Made by a program: the position numbers and the translations under genes | Origin: Flavobacteriales bacterium | Lineage (GTDB): Bacteria > Bacteroidota > Bacteroidia > Flavobacteriales > Flavobacteriaceae | Direction of reading: 5' to 3' | NCBI GenBank assembly: GCA_024229195.1 | Contig: JAAESS010000081.1 | Coordinates: 1-44,931 of the forward strand | DNA: 44,931 nucleotides | In this document: in pieces, positions 7,450-17,326 of the stretch | Numbering within the stretch: position 1 is the stretch's first letter | Layout: each line of letters opens with the position of its first letter | The notes under the pieces: generated by a model | The model's input: the letters and a program-made list of their open reading frames with translations, nothing else | What the model was told of the DNA's origin: nothing | Database searches by the model: none

Positions 7450-9867
7450 ATGAAGTATTATCTATGTATCCTTATTTTTTTATTGAGTTTTTCCATCTTT
7501 TCTCAGGAAAATGTAAACTATCAAAAGCCTTCCAATGAAATTCTTGACCTTGTTGACGTCGAGAGAGCCCCGGGGGTTCTTTTTGATGATCAAAAAGAAT
7601 TTATGATTCTCTTGTATCGCGATGCGTATAAGTCTATTGAGGAATTGTCTCAGGAAGAAATGAGACTGGGTGGTCTTAGAATAGATCCCAAGACAAACAT
7701 TGGTAGTAGAACCACTTATTACAATAATATAAAAATCAAAGATCTTAAAAATAAAGATTTGGAACCTTCAGAGGTTTCAGGGATGCCTGAAAACCCAAGG
7801 TTATCAAATTTTTCGTTTTCTCCAGATGAGAAAATGCTTTCCATGACACACACTACAAATGAAGGTGTGGAACTTTGGATAGTCGAAGTTGCATCGGCCA
7901 CAGCCACCAAACTCACAGAGGCAACAATCAATGCAAATTTAAGAGATGTTATCAATTGGTTTGAAGACGGAAAACATTTATTAGTTAAAATGATTCCTGC
8001 TTCAAAGCAGGAATTAGTCAATACAAAAACAGCAGTTCCTTCAGGTCCGACAATCAGTGTCAATGAAGGAAAAAAAGCACAAAACAGGACATATCAGGAC
8101 CTCCTCAAAAATAAAAATGATGAATTTAATTTTGAACAACTGGCCTATACTGACATCGTAAAAGTATCCCTAGACGGTAAACAGGAGAAATGGCTGGAGA
8201 GCGACATGTATACCAGTATTAACTTTTCACCGGATGGAAATTATGTCATGGTGACGACCATCAAAAAACCATTTTCGTATTTAGTGCCTTATTATAGATT
8301 TCCCTCTGAAACAATCGTTTATTCTAAAAATGCAGCAAAAGTTCAATCAGTTTTAAGTGTTCCCTTAATAGAAGATCTCCCTAAAGGTTTTATGGCTGTG
8401 AGAAAAGGAAAAAGAAATTTTTCCTGGAGGTCTGATCAGGCTGCAACACTGGTCTATACTGTCGCATTAGACGAAGGAGATCCAAAAAATATAGTTCCTT
8501 TTAGAGATGAGGTTTTTCAATTACAAGCTCCTTTTGATGGCGCTCCAGAAAGCCTTCTAAAAACCGTAAATCGCGTTTCAAGATTGGAATGGGCCAATGA
8601 CAATATTGCTATAGCTAGAGATCGCTGGTTCAATTCCAGAAATGAAAAAATTTATTTGTTTGATCCAAGTGGTTCGGGTAAAGAAGCAAAAGTAATTTTT
8701 GACCGAAATTATCAGGATGTATACAGTGACCCTGGAAATTTTGTTAAAAATAGAAATGAATTTGGATCTAATGTGATTCAAATACAGAAAGGAAATGCCT
8801 TCTTGATGGGAAGAGGTTTTACAAAAGACGGTCAGTTCCCATTTATTGAAAAACTTGACCTTTTGACCGAAAAAAAGACAAGGATTTATACTTCTTCTTA
8901 TAAAGAAAAAAAAGAAACCATCAGCGATTATGATCCCAAAAAGAATGAGATAATCACCCGATTGGAATCTCCAACACTCTATCCAAATTATTATAGACAA
9001 AATTTGAAATCAGGAAAATTAAATCAGTTGACATTTTTCGAGAATCCCTTTAAGAGTATACAAAATGTACATAAAGAAGTCATCAAATACAAGAGAGATG
9101 ATGGTATTGATCTATCAGGAACCTTATACCTGCCTGTCGGATATGATAAAGCATCGAAAGAAAAAATGCCTATGATCATATGGGCCTATCCTACAGAATT
9201 TAAGGACAAATCTACTGCAGGTCAAAATACCCAAAATCCAAATGAATTTACTTATCCCTACTATGGATCAATGGTTTACTGGGTGAGTAAAGGATATGTT
9301 GTTTTGGATGATGCTTCTTTTCCGATTGTGGGAGTAGGTACTGAGGAACCCAACGACTCCTTCAGGAAGCAGCTTGTGGGAAATGCCAAGGCAGCCATTG
9401 ATGCAGTCGATCAGATGGGCTATGTAGATAGAAAAAAAGTGGCAGTAGCAGGGCACAGTTATGGTGCTTTTATGGTAGCAAATCTGCTATCTCATTCAGA
9501 CTTATTCGCTGCCGGAATTGCAAGAAGCGGTGCCTACAATAGAACGCTCACACCTTTTGGATTCCAGAGAGAAGAAAGATCTTATTGGGAGGCTCCAGAC
9601 ATATATTATACCATGTCACCTTTTATGCATGCAGAAAAAATGAAAACACCGCTCCTACTCATCCATGGAGAAGCAGACAATAATTCGGGTACGTATCCTA
9701 TGCAAAGTGAACGCTATTTTAACGCTTTAAAAGGTTTAGGTGCCACAACTCGTCTGGTAATTCTTCCAAAGGAAAGTCATGGATACCGGGCCAAAGAAAG
9801 TATTCTTCATTTATTATGGGAACAGGATCAATGGTTAGATAAATATGTAAAAAACAAGGATTTGTAA
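7450..9867 (+). CDS. S9D-type prolyl-oligopeptidase family glutamyl peptidase, secreted
   Basis: This 805-residue serine peptidase has an N-terminal signal peptide (residues 1-18, cleavage after a Ser-Gln type end), a beta-propeller region to about residue 550 and a C-terminal alpha/beta-hydrolase domain. The catalytic triad is visible: S670 in GHSYGAF, D743 in HGEADNNSGT and H777 in KESHGY. The stretch GTYPMQSERYFNALKGLGA is characteristic of the S9D group (chloroplast glutamyl endopeptidase CGEP), which cleaves after Glu, rather than of DPP-IV. It probably acts in the periplasm on imported peptides and could feed amino acids to the catabolic module at 79-5687. A strong terminator follows at 9891. 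Confidence 0.88.
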   Translation: MKYYLCILIFLLSFSIFSQENVNYQKPSNEILDLVDVERAPGVLFDDQKEFMILLYRDAYKSIEELSQEEMRLGGLRIDPKTNIGSRTTYYNNIKIKDLKNKDLEPSEVSGMPENPRLSNFSFSPDEKMLSMTHTTNEGVELWIVEVASATATKLTEATINANLRDVINWFEDGKHLLVKMIPASKQELVNTKTAVPSGPTISVNEGKKAQNRTYQDLLKNKNDEFNFEQLAYTDIVKVSLDGKQEKWLESDMYTSINFSPDGNYVMVTTIKKPFSYLVPYYRFPSETIVYSKNAAKVQSVLSVPLIEDLPKGFMAVRKGKRNFSWRSDQAATLVYTVALDEGDPKNIVPFRDEVFQLQAPFDGAPESLLKTVNRVSRLEWANDNIAIARDRWFNSRNEKIYLFDPSGSGKEAKVIFDRNYQDVYSDPGNFVKNRNEFGSNVIQIQKGNAFLMGRGFTKDGQFPFIEKLDLLTEKKTRIYTSSYKEKKETISDYDPKKNEIITRLESPTLYPNYYRQNLKSGKLNQLTFFENPFKSIQNVHKEVIKYKRDDGIDLSGTLYLPVGYDKASKEKMPMIIWAYPTEFKDKSTAGQNTQNPNEFTYPYYGSMVYWVSKGYVVLDDASFPIVGVGTEEPNDSFRKQLVGNAKAAIDAVDQMGYVDRKKVAVAGHSYGAFMVANLLSHSDLFAAGIARSGAYNRTLTPFGFQREERSYWEAPDIYYTMSPFMHAEKMKTPLLLIHGEADNNSGTYPMQSERYFNALKGLGATTRLVILPKESHGYRAKESILHLLWEQDQWLDKYVKNKDL

Positions 9868-9890
9868 AAGATAGGTAAAAGAGATAGCCA

Positions 9891-9919
9891 CCGGATAACG
9901 TTTGTTGTCCGGTTTTTTT
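9891..9919 (+). terminator. Intrinsic terminator after the S9 peptidase gene
   Basis: CCGGATAAC (9891-9899) pairs with GTTGTCCGG (9904-9912) in a 9-bp stem with one G-T wobble and a 4-nt loop, followed directly by seven T. The T run reaches into the stop codon of the convergent recR gene. Confidence 0.85.
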
Positions 9920-10535
9920 AGCCCTTGAGTCCCTGTTCGAAAGGTACCCTGTTGATGATACTTCTTCCCAGTGTTACTTCATCGGCATATTCAATTTCAT
10001 CCCCTACAGAAATACCTCTGGCTATTGTAGTTAAATTCACATCGAACTTTTGCAATTGACGGTAAATATAAAAATTAGTCGTATCGCCCTCCATAGTTGA
10101 ACTTAAAGCCAATATGATCTCCTTGATCTCACCTTGAGCAACTTTTTCAACTAAATTTTCTATGGTAAGATTATGGGGACCAATACCTTCAATAGGTGAT
10201 ATTTTTCCTCCTAAAACATGGTATAAGCCTTTGAATTGCGCCGTATTTTCAATAGCCATTACGTCTCTGATATCCTCAACAACACAAATCACTTCAGGAT
10301 CTCGTCGACTGTTACTGCAAATCTCACATAATTCTACATCAGAGATATTGTGACAGTTTTTACACAACTTGATCTCATCCCGAAAATTTTTTAAAGCCTC
10401 TGACAAATAATGAGTTTGTTCCTTGGGCTGCTTTAATAGGTGTAATACCAGCCTTAGTGCGGTGCGTTTACCTATTCCGGGTAATTGAGCCATTTCATTG
10501 ACTGCATTTTCCAATAATCTAGAAGAAAAATCCAT
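9918..10535 (-). CDS. recR: Recombination mediator protein RecR
   Basis: This 205-residue RecR works with RecF/RecO to load RecA at gaps. It has an N-terminal helix-hairpin-helix ([12 protein letters not shown], residues 19-30), a C4 zinc finger (CKNCHN...CEICSN) and a Toprim domain starting [17 protein letters not shown]. Length and order match the family. Its stop codon lies within the T tract of the terminator from the opposite gene. The start ATG at 10535 is only 4 nt from a perfect TAnnTTTG box, which suggests a leaderless message. Confidence 0.97.
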   Translation of the reverse strand: MDFSSRLLENAVNEMAQLPGIGKRTALRLVLHLLKQPKEQTHYLSEALKNFRDEIKLCKNCHNISDVELCEICSNSRRDPEVICVVEDIRDVMAIENTAQFKGLYHVLGGKISPIEGIGPHNLTIENLVEKVAQGEIKEIILALSSTMEGDTTNFYIYRQLQKFDVNLTTIARGISVGDEIEYADEVTLGRSIINRVPFEQGLKG

Positions 10536-10539
10536 GATG

Positions 10540-10547
10540 CAAATGTA
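10540..10547 (-). promoter_or_regulatory. -7 box TACATTTG, 4 nt before recR ATG
   Basis: Read on the minus strand, TACATTTG is followed by CATC and then the recR start codon. The spacing is identical to that at pdxH and ygiQ, and transcription would start at or very near the A of ATG. Confidence 0.55.
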
Positions 10548-10662
10548 ATGTTTTTAATTTTTTAGAGGCCTTTTGCCAATTCAAAATGACAGGATTTCAA
10601 TGAAATCTTTTTAAGCTGATCTAAAGTTAAAATCTGTTACTTTTACATTTCAAATTTGAGTC

Positions 10663-12138
10663 ATGTCACCTTTTTTATTATTGAGTATAGTACTGATCTA
10701 TTTTGCCTTACTTATGGGCATTACATACCTTACTGCCAAGGATGACAGTAACCAGGTTTTCTTTAGGGCCAACAGAAATTCTCCCTGGTATATTGTGGCT
10801 TTTGGAATGATCGGAGCCTCCCTTTCAGGAGTTACCTTTATATCAGTTCCGGGATGGGTAGACAGCACACAATTCAGTTATATGCTTATCGTTTTGGGAT
10901 ATTTTTTAGGCTATCTGACCATTGCTTTGCTATTGCTTCCTTTGTATTATAAAATGAACCTTACTTCTATTTATGAATACCTGAAGCATAGGTTTGGCCC
11001 GAAAAGTCATAAAACTGGGGCATTTTTCTTTTTATTATCACGCATCTTAATTGCTTCTTTTAGGTTATTTCTTGTGGCCTCGGTATTGCAATATTTTATT
11101 TTGGATGCCTGGCAAATTCCATTCGAGCTTACAGTGGTCCTTTCAATTTTATTTATCTGGCTTTATACCGTCAGAGGGGGTATCAAAACAATTGTCTGGA
11201 CCGACACCTTACAAACATTTTTTATGCTATTGGCGGTGATTTTGGCCGTGGTCATTTTACTACAACAATTACCTTATGATCTTAAGGAATTTGTAGGTTC
11301 CGTAGACTTTGAAAAATACAGTAAAACTTTTTTCTACGAAGACATCAATGACCGCAAACATTGGCTAAAGGGTCTGCTTGGCGGGATATTTATTGCAATA
11401 GCCATGACAGGGCTTGATCAAGATAATATGCAAAAAAACCTCACCTGTAAAAACCTAAAAGACGCACAAAAAAATGTAATTACTCTCGGCTTGGTTTTGA
11501 TTCCGGTTAATTTGATCTTCCTGATTCTGGGAACCTTGCTTTTCACTTATGCACAGCAGTATCAAGTTGAAATCCCTATGATTGACGGAAAAGTCAAAAC
11601 AGATTTACTTTTTCCACAAATAGCGCTAAAAGAAAACCTGGGAACCGGTTTTGGGATTATATTTATCCTTGGACTGATGGCTGCAGCATATTCAAGCGCT
11701 GATAGTGCTTTGACTTCTTTAACCACCTCCTTTAGTATTGACTTTATGGATATTGACAGCAAGGAAAAAGGTGTAAAAAAGAGATTGCGTAAAAGAATTC
11801 ACCTGATCTTTTCCGGTGTATTGGTTTTGGTTATCATCTCATACAAATACTTACTTCAGGACAATATCATCAGTAGTTTATTATTGGTTTCCTCATTTAC
11901 TTATGGGCCCTTGTTGGGGCTTTTTGCCTTTGGCCTTTTTACAAAATATAAAATCTATGAAAAGTGGGTATGGTTAATCACCGTGTTATCGGTATTGATC
12001 AGCTACTTGCTCAATACCTATTCTACGGCGCTTTTTGATGGTTATAATTTTGGATATGAAATTTTGATCTTGAATGGCCTGCTCACCTTTGTAGGATTAT
12101 TCCTTATCCGTCAAAAAAATGGTAAAAGGAAAAATTAA
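10663..12138 (+). CDS. Sodium:solute symporter (SSS family)
   Basis: This 491-residue, very hydrophobic protein has about 13 membrane segments and matches the SSS (LeuT-fold) family. Visible features are the N-terminal [20 protein letters not shown] region, [15 protein letters not shown] in the first broken helix region, [17 protein letters not shown], and the sodium-site-like [16 protein letters not shown] near residue 345. The substrate cannot be assigned; sugars, nucleosides and acids are all possible in this family. It is followed 14 bp later by pdxH, which has its own promoter-like box. Confidence 0.85.
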   Translation: MSPFLLLSIVLIYFALLMGITYLTAKDDSNQVFFRANRNSPWYIVAFGMIGASLSGVTFISVPGWVDSTQFSYMLIVLGYFLGYLTIALLLLPLYYKMNLTSIYEYLKHRFGPKSHKTGAFFFLLSRILIASFRLFLVASVLQYFILDAWQIPFELTVVLSILFIWLYTVRGGIKTIVWTDTLQTFFMLLAVILAVVILLQQLPYDLKEFVGSVDFEKYSKTFFYEDINDRKHWLKGLLGGIFIAIAMTGLDQDNMQKNLTCKNLKDAQKNVITLGLVLIPVNLIFLILGTLLFTYAQQYQVEIPMIDGKVKTDLLFPQIALKENLGTGFGIIFILGLMAAAYSSADSALTSLTTSFSIDFMDIDSKEKGVKKRLRKRIHLIFSGVLVLVIISYKYLLQDNIISSLLLVSSFTYGPLLGLFAFGLFTKYKIYEKWVWLITVLSVLISYLLNTYSTALFDGYNFGYEILILNGLLTFVGLFLIRQKNGKRKN

Positions 12139-12140
12139 CG

Positions 12141-12148
12141 TATTTTTG
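12141..12148 (+). promoter_or_regulatory. -7 box TATTTTTG, 4 nt before pdxH ATG
   Basis: The box is followed by CAGT and then the pdxH start. It lies immediately after the symporter stop codon, so pdxH could be transcribed independently as a leaderless message. No -33 TTG is seen. Confidence 0.5.
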
Positions 12149-12152
12149 CAGT

Positions 12153-12800
12153 ATGGAAAAGGACCTCAGTCATTACAGAAAAAGCTACGAAAGAAATCCA
12201 TTGATCAGAGAAGATATTCCTGAAAATCCGATGGAATTATTTCGAAAATGGTTCATTGAGGCAGACGAATCTGATAGCCAGGACGAAGCCAATGCAATGA
12301 GTGTTTCTACCCTCGGATTGGATGGGTTCCCAAAAACCCGTATCGTTTTATTGAAAAAAATCACCTGGGAAGGGTTTATATTTTACAGCAACTACAATAG
12401 CGAAAAAGGCAAAGCCATTGAGGCAAATCCCAATGTTTGTTTGAATTTTTTCTGGCATGGGATGGAAAGACAGATCATCATAAAAGGAAAGGCAGAAAAA
12501 ATTGCGCCAAACCTATCTGACGGATATTTTGAATCAAGACCTGATGGCAGTAAACTGGGTGCATTGGCGTCAGACCAAAGCCAGGAAATCGAGTCAAGAG
12601 AAGCCATGGATGCCAAACTCAAACAACTAGAAGAAAAATACGCTCAAAAAGAGATTCCTAGACCTGAGCATTGGGGAGGTTATATGGTCAAGCCTGAATC
12701 AATCGAATTTTGGCAAGGAAGACCGAATAGAATGCATGATCGTATTTTATATTCCTTGCAGAAAGATTATAACTGGAAAACTTCAAGACTCCAGCCCTAG
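12153..12800 (+). CDS. pdxH: Pyridoxamine 5'-phosphate oxidase
   Basis: This 215-residue FMN enzyme oxidises PNP/PMP to pyridoxal 5'-phosphate. It has the family hallmarks: SVSTLGLDGFPKTRIVLLK (FMN phosphate contacts), FYSNYNSEKGKAIEANP, and the C-terminal WQGRPNRMHDRILY followed by W..SRLQP. The length is standard. PLP made here serves, among others, the aminotransferase at 2276-3508, but there is no operon link. Confidence 0.96.
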   Translation: MEKDLSHYRKSYERNPLIREDIPENPMELFRKWFIEADESDSQDEANAMSVSTLGLDGFPKTRIVLLKKITWEGFIFYSNYNSEKGKAIEANPNVCLNFFWHGMERQIIIKGKAEKIAPNLSDGYFESRPDGSKLGALASDQSQEIESREAMDAKLKQLEEKYAQKEIPRPEHWGGYMVKPESIEFWQGRPNRMHDRILYSLQKDYNWKTSRLQP

Positions 12801-12868
12801 ATAGGAACCAACAGATAAATCAAAGACAAAAAATAGCTTTATTTAAAATATTCCTTCACTTATTTGTT

Positions 12869-12876
12869 TATATTTG
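12869..12876 (+). promoter_or_regulatory. -7 box TATATTTG upstream of SixA-like gene
   Basis: A perfect TAnnTTTG lies 23 bp before the ATG at 12900. No TTG element was found at the usual distance upstream. Confidence 0.45.
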
Positions 12877-12899
12877 ATTCAAATTGCGACCTGTAAAAA

Positions 12900-13388
12900 A
12901 TGAAAACACTCTTCATTGTTCGTCATGCCAAATCCTCCTGGAAATATGAAGGTATCAAAGATATTGACCGTCCTCTGAAAAAAAGGGGTATAAACGATGC
13001 TTATTTGGTTTCCAAGGTTTTGCAAAAAAAGATCGAGACACCTTCTGTCTTTTTATCCAGTTGTGCGAATAGAGCTTTACATACAGCGATGATCTTCAGT
13101 TATTCATTCAATTATCCTCTTGCAAACCTGAAAATCAGTAAATCACTTTATAGTTTTAGTGATGGTTATTTGATCAAAACAGTAAAGGCTCTTGATAACG
13201 GTTTTGACTCTGCTATTGTTTTTAGTCATGATCACGGGATCAATGACTTTGTGAATAAATTTGGTAGTAAGAAAATTGAACATGTGCCTACCTGTGGCGT
13301 AGTCGCCATTGAGTTTGACACCAAGCATTGGAAAAACATCAAAGATGGCAAGACCCTTTTTACAGAATTTCCTCGTTACCACAAATAA
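12900..13388 (+). CDS. SixA-like histidine phosphatase
   Basis: This 162-residue protein of the histidine phosphatase (phosphoglycerate mutase-like) superfamily carries the catalytic RHAKSSW motif at residues 8-14, DRPLKKRG, and SSCANRALHTA (second arginine region). The later histidine is likely in FSHDHGIN. The small size matches SixA, which in E. coli acts on phospho-histidine of phosphotransfer proteins. The true target here is unknown. It converges with the L,D-transpeptidase gene 41 bp downstream, and no clear terminator separates them. Confidence 0.85.
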   Translation: MKTLFIVRHAKSSWKYEGIKDIDRPLKKRGINDAYLVSKVLQKKIETPSVFLSSCANRALHTAMIFSYSFNYPLANLKISKSLYSFSDGYLIKTVKALDNGFDSAIVFSHDHGINDFVNKFGSKKIEHVPTCGVVAIEFDTKHWKNIKDGKTLFTEFPRYHK

Positions 13389-13429
13389 ATGACGGCAAGA
13401 TATCCTGTCTTATTTTTAAAATTTCAAAA

Positions 13430-15067
13430 CTAATTAGCCGTTTTAAATCGATACGGTTTTTTGATAGCACTGAGCACTGCCTTATCCCTCTTGTAAATGT
13501 CTTTCATAAACATTAAATTATTGTCCTGATCAACAGCAGCAGTGAGGTATATCAGATAAATATTAATCGGCTTAGGTAAGTTTATCGTCGTTGTTTTACC
13601 TGATTTCAAAATTTCATTGATTTTATCCTTATTCCAGACTTCGGGATCATCCATCAAACTCATTAACAGCCCCCATTTATCCTCTGTTCTGATACATCCA
13701 TGACTAAATGCCCTGTCTTGCCTGTTGAATAAGCCTCGAGAAGGAGTATCATGCAAATACACTGAATATTTATTAGGAAAGATAAATTTCACTTCACCAA
13801 GGGCGTTCCATGGACCGGCCTTTTGTCTGATGATAAAAGGGAAGTTCCCTGCCGAATATTGATTCCAGTCAATGTTAGCCGAATTAAGAATTTTTCCATT
13901 TCTATCTATGACCTCCATATGCTTTGCTGCCAAATAGCCAGGATCTTTTTTAAGCCTTGGCAAAGTTTCATGAGTCGAAATTGAATACGGTAAGGTCCAG
14001 GTGGGGTTCATCACTATGTATTTCATGACTCCTTTAAATACCGGAGTTTCCTTATGGTACTTCCCAACAATCACCCTGGAATCAAAAACCTCCTGCTTAT
14101 TAGAAATTCTTTTTACATGAAAACCTGCAATGTTCACGATCAAAAAGTCAGAGTCCGGCTGTTGAAAGACCCACCTTGTCCTTTCAAGATTGAGGATGAT
14201 CATGTCAATCCTGTCTTCAATAGGAACTTTCATTTGCTCAATAGTTCCTTTACCAATAACCCCATCACTGGTAAGTTTGTGTCTGATCTGAAACTTTTTG
14301 ACTGCTTCCTCTAATTCTTCATCAAATAACTCTTCCTCATCGACCTTACTTTTTTCGAGATCTCCAATGGCCAGTAAAAACTGTCTAATCGCTATAATTC
14401 TTTCATCCGAATCTCCAGGTTTTAATGTCTCTCCTTCACTTACCTCGGGCCATCCTCCATTTTCTGCTTCAGTCCTTAATTTCTTTAAATGAAATTTCAT
14501 CAGCTTATACATATAATGGTTGGGCTTAAAATCTTCGAGCGCACTTTTAATATTTTTATTATGCAGGGTAACGGTCAATAGACTATCTAGGTTCGAGGGG
14601 CCCTCGTTTCGTTTAACATCCCATTTTTTTCGAAGATCAGATTGGTCTAGTTTACCTTCAAGAAGATGTGACGCATACAAAATCAGTGCATCTGTCATAA
14701 GAAAATCCATGTCTGCTTTTTCAGTCAGACTTAACTTACTTTTTTTGGATTTCGCTACATACATTTTGATTTGCTCAAAATGATAGTCATTTGGATCTAG
14801 ACCTTCGTCATAAGCTGATTCGATACTCTCGAGAAGATCCATTTTATTCTTGTGATTTGTCCAGGCAGGTTCATATTCTCTATTGGCGTAAAACCTTGGC
14901 AATTCAATTTGAGAGTACAACTCCTTACCGTTTATAGCTATGGCTTCTTCTGAATCTTCCAAGACTAATTTACTTTCCATGATTTCCTCTATTGTTGCTT
15001 TTTGGGCATAAAAAGAAGTGGAAAAAATTAAAGTTAAAAACAGGGTTAAATAAGCGTGATTTTTCAT
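13430..15067 (-). CDS. L,D-transpeptidase (YcbB/LdtD-like), periplasmic
   Basis: This 545-residue peptidoglycan enzyme forms or edits 3-3 cross-links. It has a signal peptide ending at SFYAQ (about residue 21), a long scaffold domain with the family's LLEGKLD region, a peptidoglycan-binding domain 1 (about 215-275, with IRHKLTSDGVIGKGT) and a YkuD catalytic domain (about 300-480). The catalytic motif HDTPSR...SHGCIR places the cysteine at C458. The length and scaffold match YcbB rather than short Ldts. A TATTTTTG box lies 21 nt upstream of the start. Confidence 0.93.
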   Translation of the reverse strand: MKNHAYLTLFLTLIFSTSFYAQKATIEEIMESKLVLEDSEEAIAINGKELYSQIELPRFYANREYEPAWTNHKNKMDLLESIESAYDEGLDPNDYHFEQIKMYVAKSKKSKLSLTEKADMDFLMTDALILYASHLLEGKLDQSDLRKKWDVKRNEGPSNLDSLLTVTLHNKNIKSALEDFKPNHYMYKLMKFHLKKLRTEAENGGWPEVSEGETLKPGDSDERIIAIRQFLLAIGDLEKSKVDEEELFDEELEEAVKKFQIRHKLTSDGVIGKGTIEQMKVPIEDRIDMIILNLERTRWVFQQPDSDFLIVNIAGFHVKRISNKQEVFDSRVIVGKYHKETPVFKGVMKYIVMNPTWTLPYSISTHETLPRLKKDPGYLAAKHMEVIDRNGKILNSANIDWNQYSAGNFPFIIRQKAGPWNALGEVKFIFPNKYSVYLHDTPSRGLFNRQDRAFSHGCIRTEDKWGLLMSLMDDPEVWNKDKINEILKSGKTTTINLPKPINIYLIYLTAAVDQDNNLMFMKDIYKRDKAVLSAIKKPYRFKTAN

Positions 15068-15088
15068 GATGGCTTGAGTGGTTTAAAA

Positions 15089-15096
15089 CAAAAATA
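15089..15096 (-). promoter_or_regulatory. -7 box TATTTTTG for the L,D-transpeptidase gene
   Basis: A perfect TAnnTTTG on the minus strand, 21 nt before the ATG at 15067. The upstream region is AT-rich without a clear TTG element. Confidence 0.45.
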
Positions 15097-15240
15097 TTTA
15101 ATTAAACTTAAATGAGTATCATTTTGAGATTCTTAGTCAGAATTTATACTTGAAGAGGTCTACATTTCAAGTGTTTCTGAAGAAATGTTCAGGCAAGAAA
15201 AAATTTCTATCTTAGTCAACCGCAAGAAAAATAATTGATC

Positions 15241-15495
15241 ATGTCAAACAGAGATCTGAAAAAATACTGGAAAACGAATTTAAAATATTTAGGCATTCTT
15301 TTGTCAATATGGTTTCTGGTTTCCTATGTTATGGGAATTATTTTTGTAGACGAATTGAATACCATAAGGTTTGGAGGCTTTAAACTAGGGTTTTGGTTTG
15401 CACAGCAAGGATCAATTTATTTCTTTGTTCTGATCATTCTTGTTTATATAAAACTCATGAATAAGTTAGATAAAAAATACGGTGTAAACGAATAA
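15241..15495 (+). CDS. DUF4212 sodium/substrate symporter small subunit
   Basis: This 84-residue membrane protein has two transmembrane helices (about residues 16-38 and 52-76) and a short charged C-terminus, and matches the small subunit of the two-part VC_2705-type symporters. The ATG at 15241 is preferred over the TTG 6 bp earlier because DUF4212 proteins begin with a short charged stretch ahead of K.YWK, as here (SNRDLKKYWK). It precedes the large subunit by 3 bp, so the two are surely co-translated partners. Confidence 0.88.
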   Translation: MSNRDLKKYWKTNLKYLGILLSIWFLVSYVMGIIFVDELNTIRFGGFKLGFWFAQQGSIYFFVLIILVYIKLMNKLDKKYGVNE

Positions 15496-15498
15496 ATC

Positions 15499-17187
15499 AT
15501 GACCCTACAAATCTGGACATGGCTTTTAATTGCCGTCACATTCTCTCTTTATATAGGTATTGCCATTTGGTCAAGAGCCTCATCCACCAAAGAATTTTAT
15601 GTTGCAGGCGGAGGTGTTTCACCACTAGCCAACGGGTTGGCTACTGCTGCTGACTGGATGTCTGCTGCCTCGTTTATTTCGATGGCAGGACTCATATCTT
15701 TTAGTGGCTATGATGGTTCAGTATATCTAATGGGCTGGACAGGAGGTTATGTATTACTTGCATTACTTTTGGCTCCTTATTTAAGAAAGTTTGGAAAATT
15801 TACGGTTCCGGATTTCATTGGTGACCGCTATTACTCAAATGTTGCAAGATCAGTTGCTGTATTTTGTGCCTTGATTGTTTCCTTTACCTATGTTGCAGGA
15901 CAGATGAGGGGAGTGGGACTTGTTTTTTCAAGGTTCCTTGAAGTGGATATCACAACAGGGGTAATCATTGGAATGATCATTGTCCTATTTTACGCTGTAT
16001 TGGGTGGCATGAAAGGAATCACCTATACCCAAGTGGCGCAATATTGTGTCCTTATTTTTGCCTTTATGGTACCGGCTATTTTTATTTCTATCCAAATGAC
16101 AGGCATACCGATTCCTCAATTAGGTTTCGGAAGTGCTGGTGAAGATTGCATCTATTTACTCGATAAATTGGATGGATTACACCGTGACTTAGGATTTCAC
16201 GAATATACTTCAGGCTCAAAAAGTAAGTTGGATGTATTTTTTATTACAGCCGCTCTTATGGTTGGAACTGCCGGACTACCTCATGTTATCGTTCGTTTCT
16301 TTACCGTAAAAAAAGTAAGTGATGCTCGTAAATCTGCAGGGTGGGCACTTCTTTTTATCGCCATTCTTTATACAACGGCACCCGCGATTGCCGTCTTCGC
16401 AAGAACCAATCTTATCGAAACAGTATCCGAAAAGCCTTACGATCAATTACCGGCCTGGGTTGAAAACTGGGAAAAAACCGGTTTGATGAAATTTGATGAT
16501 AAAAATAAAGACGGTTTGGTGCAGTATGTAGCTGATCCAACGATCAACGAATTAACTGTTGACAAAGATATTATGGTACTGGCAAATCCTGAAATTGCCA
16601 ACTTACCCAATTGGGTGATAGCCTTAGTTGCAGCTGGAGGCTTGGCAGCAGCACTGTCAACAGCAGCAGGATTATTATTGGTCATATCAGCTTCAGTATC
16701 ACATGACTTGATCAAAAAAATGATCAATCCTAAAATATCAGAAAAAGGCGAATTGATCGCTGCAAGAGTTTCAGCAATTGTTGCAGTATCCATTGCAGGT
16801 TATTTTGGTATCAATCCTCCTGATTTTGTTGCCGCCACAGTGGCATTGGCTTTCGGTCTTGCCGCTGCCTCATTTTTTCCGGCCATTATTTTGGGAATTT
16901 TTGTCAAAAGAATGAACAAGGAAGGTGCGGTTGCAGGAATGGTCATTGGTATGTTGTGTATGCTTTATTATATGGTTAAATTCAAGTTCGGCTGGTTTGG
17001 AGGAGGAAGCAAAGAAGACTGGTGGTTTGGGATCTCTCCGGAAGGTTTTGGAACTATTGCCATGATGATCAATTTTATCATCTCAATTGCTTTTTCTTTT
17101 ATGTTCCCAGAGCCCCCTCCCGAAATTCAGGAATTGGTTGAAAATATTCGCATTCCGTCCGGAACGGGAAAGGCCCATGATCATTAA
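15499..17187 (+). CDS. VC_2705-type sodium:solute symporter large subunit (acetate/pyruvate-like)
   Basis: This 562-residue SSS transporter has about 13 membrane helices and is related to ActP. Family signatures are EFYVAGGGVSPLANGLATA, ADWMSAASFISMAG, VLGGMKGITYTQVAQY and GGLAAALSTAAGLLLVISAS near residue 385. A soluble insert (about 305-355) carries DDKNKDGLVQYV, which looks like a calcium-binding loop. A DUF4212 partner sits in front and acetyl-CoA synthetase 139 bp behind, so I infer a short-chain carboxylate such as acetate as substrate. Seven T follow the stop at about 17193, but only a weak stem precedes them. Confidence 0.88.
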   Translation: MTLQIWTWLLIAVTFSLYIGIAIWSRASSTKEFYVAGGGVSPLANGLATAADWMSAASFISMAGLISFSGYDGSVYLMGWTGGYVLLALLLAPYLRKFGKFTVPDFIGDRYYSNVARSVAVFCALIVSFTYVAGQMRGVGLVFSRFLEVDITTGVIIGMIIVLFYAVLGGMKGITYTQVAQYCVLIFAFMVPAIFISIQMTGIPIPQLGFGSAGEDCIYLLDKLDGLHRDLGFHEYTSGSKSKLDVFFITAALMVGTAGLPHVIVRFFTVKKVSDARKSAGWALLFIAILYTTAPAIAVFARTNLIETVSEKPYDQLPAWVENWEKTGLMKFDDKNKDGLVQYVADPTINELTVDKDIMVLANPEIANLPNWVIALVAAGGLAAALSTAAGLLLVISASVSHDLIKKMINPKISEKGELIAARVSAIVAVSIAGYFGINPPDFVAATVALAFGLAAASFFPAIILGIFVKRMNKEGAVAGMVIGMLCMLYYMVKFKFGWFGGGSKEDWWFGISPEGFGTIAMMINFIISIAFSFMFPEPPPEIQELVENIRIPSGTGKAHDH

Positions 17188-17326
17188 TCCGTTTTTTTAG
17201 TCGTTCGTCGAATTTTTTTCTTGTTATTTATCATTAATTTTATATTCGTCATGTTTGTCGAATGACTGTATTTTGATCACCTTCAATTAGCCTCAATCGG
17301 CTGTTGAGTTAATTAATTTGATATTT

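Noticed and set aside
8578-9000. 140-codon open frame antisense to the S9 peptidase gene
   Set aside because: It lies wholly inside a well-supported gene, has an unlikely Phe/Ile-rich composition and no promoter; the same holds for the other antisense frames inside known genes (for example 1224-1448, 6079-6375, 15-kb and 21-kb regions).
17188-17200. Terminator after the acetate-type symporter
   Set aside because: Seven T are present, but the preceding pairing is only ACGG/CCGT with a long loop, too weak to call.
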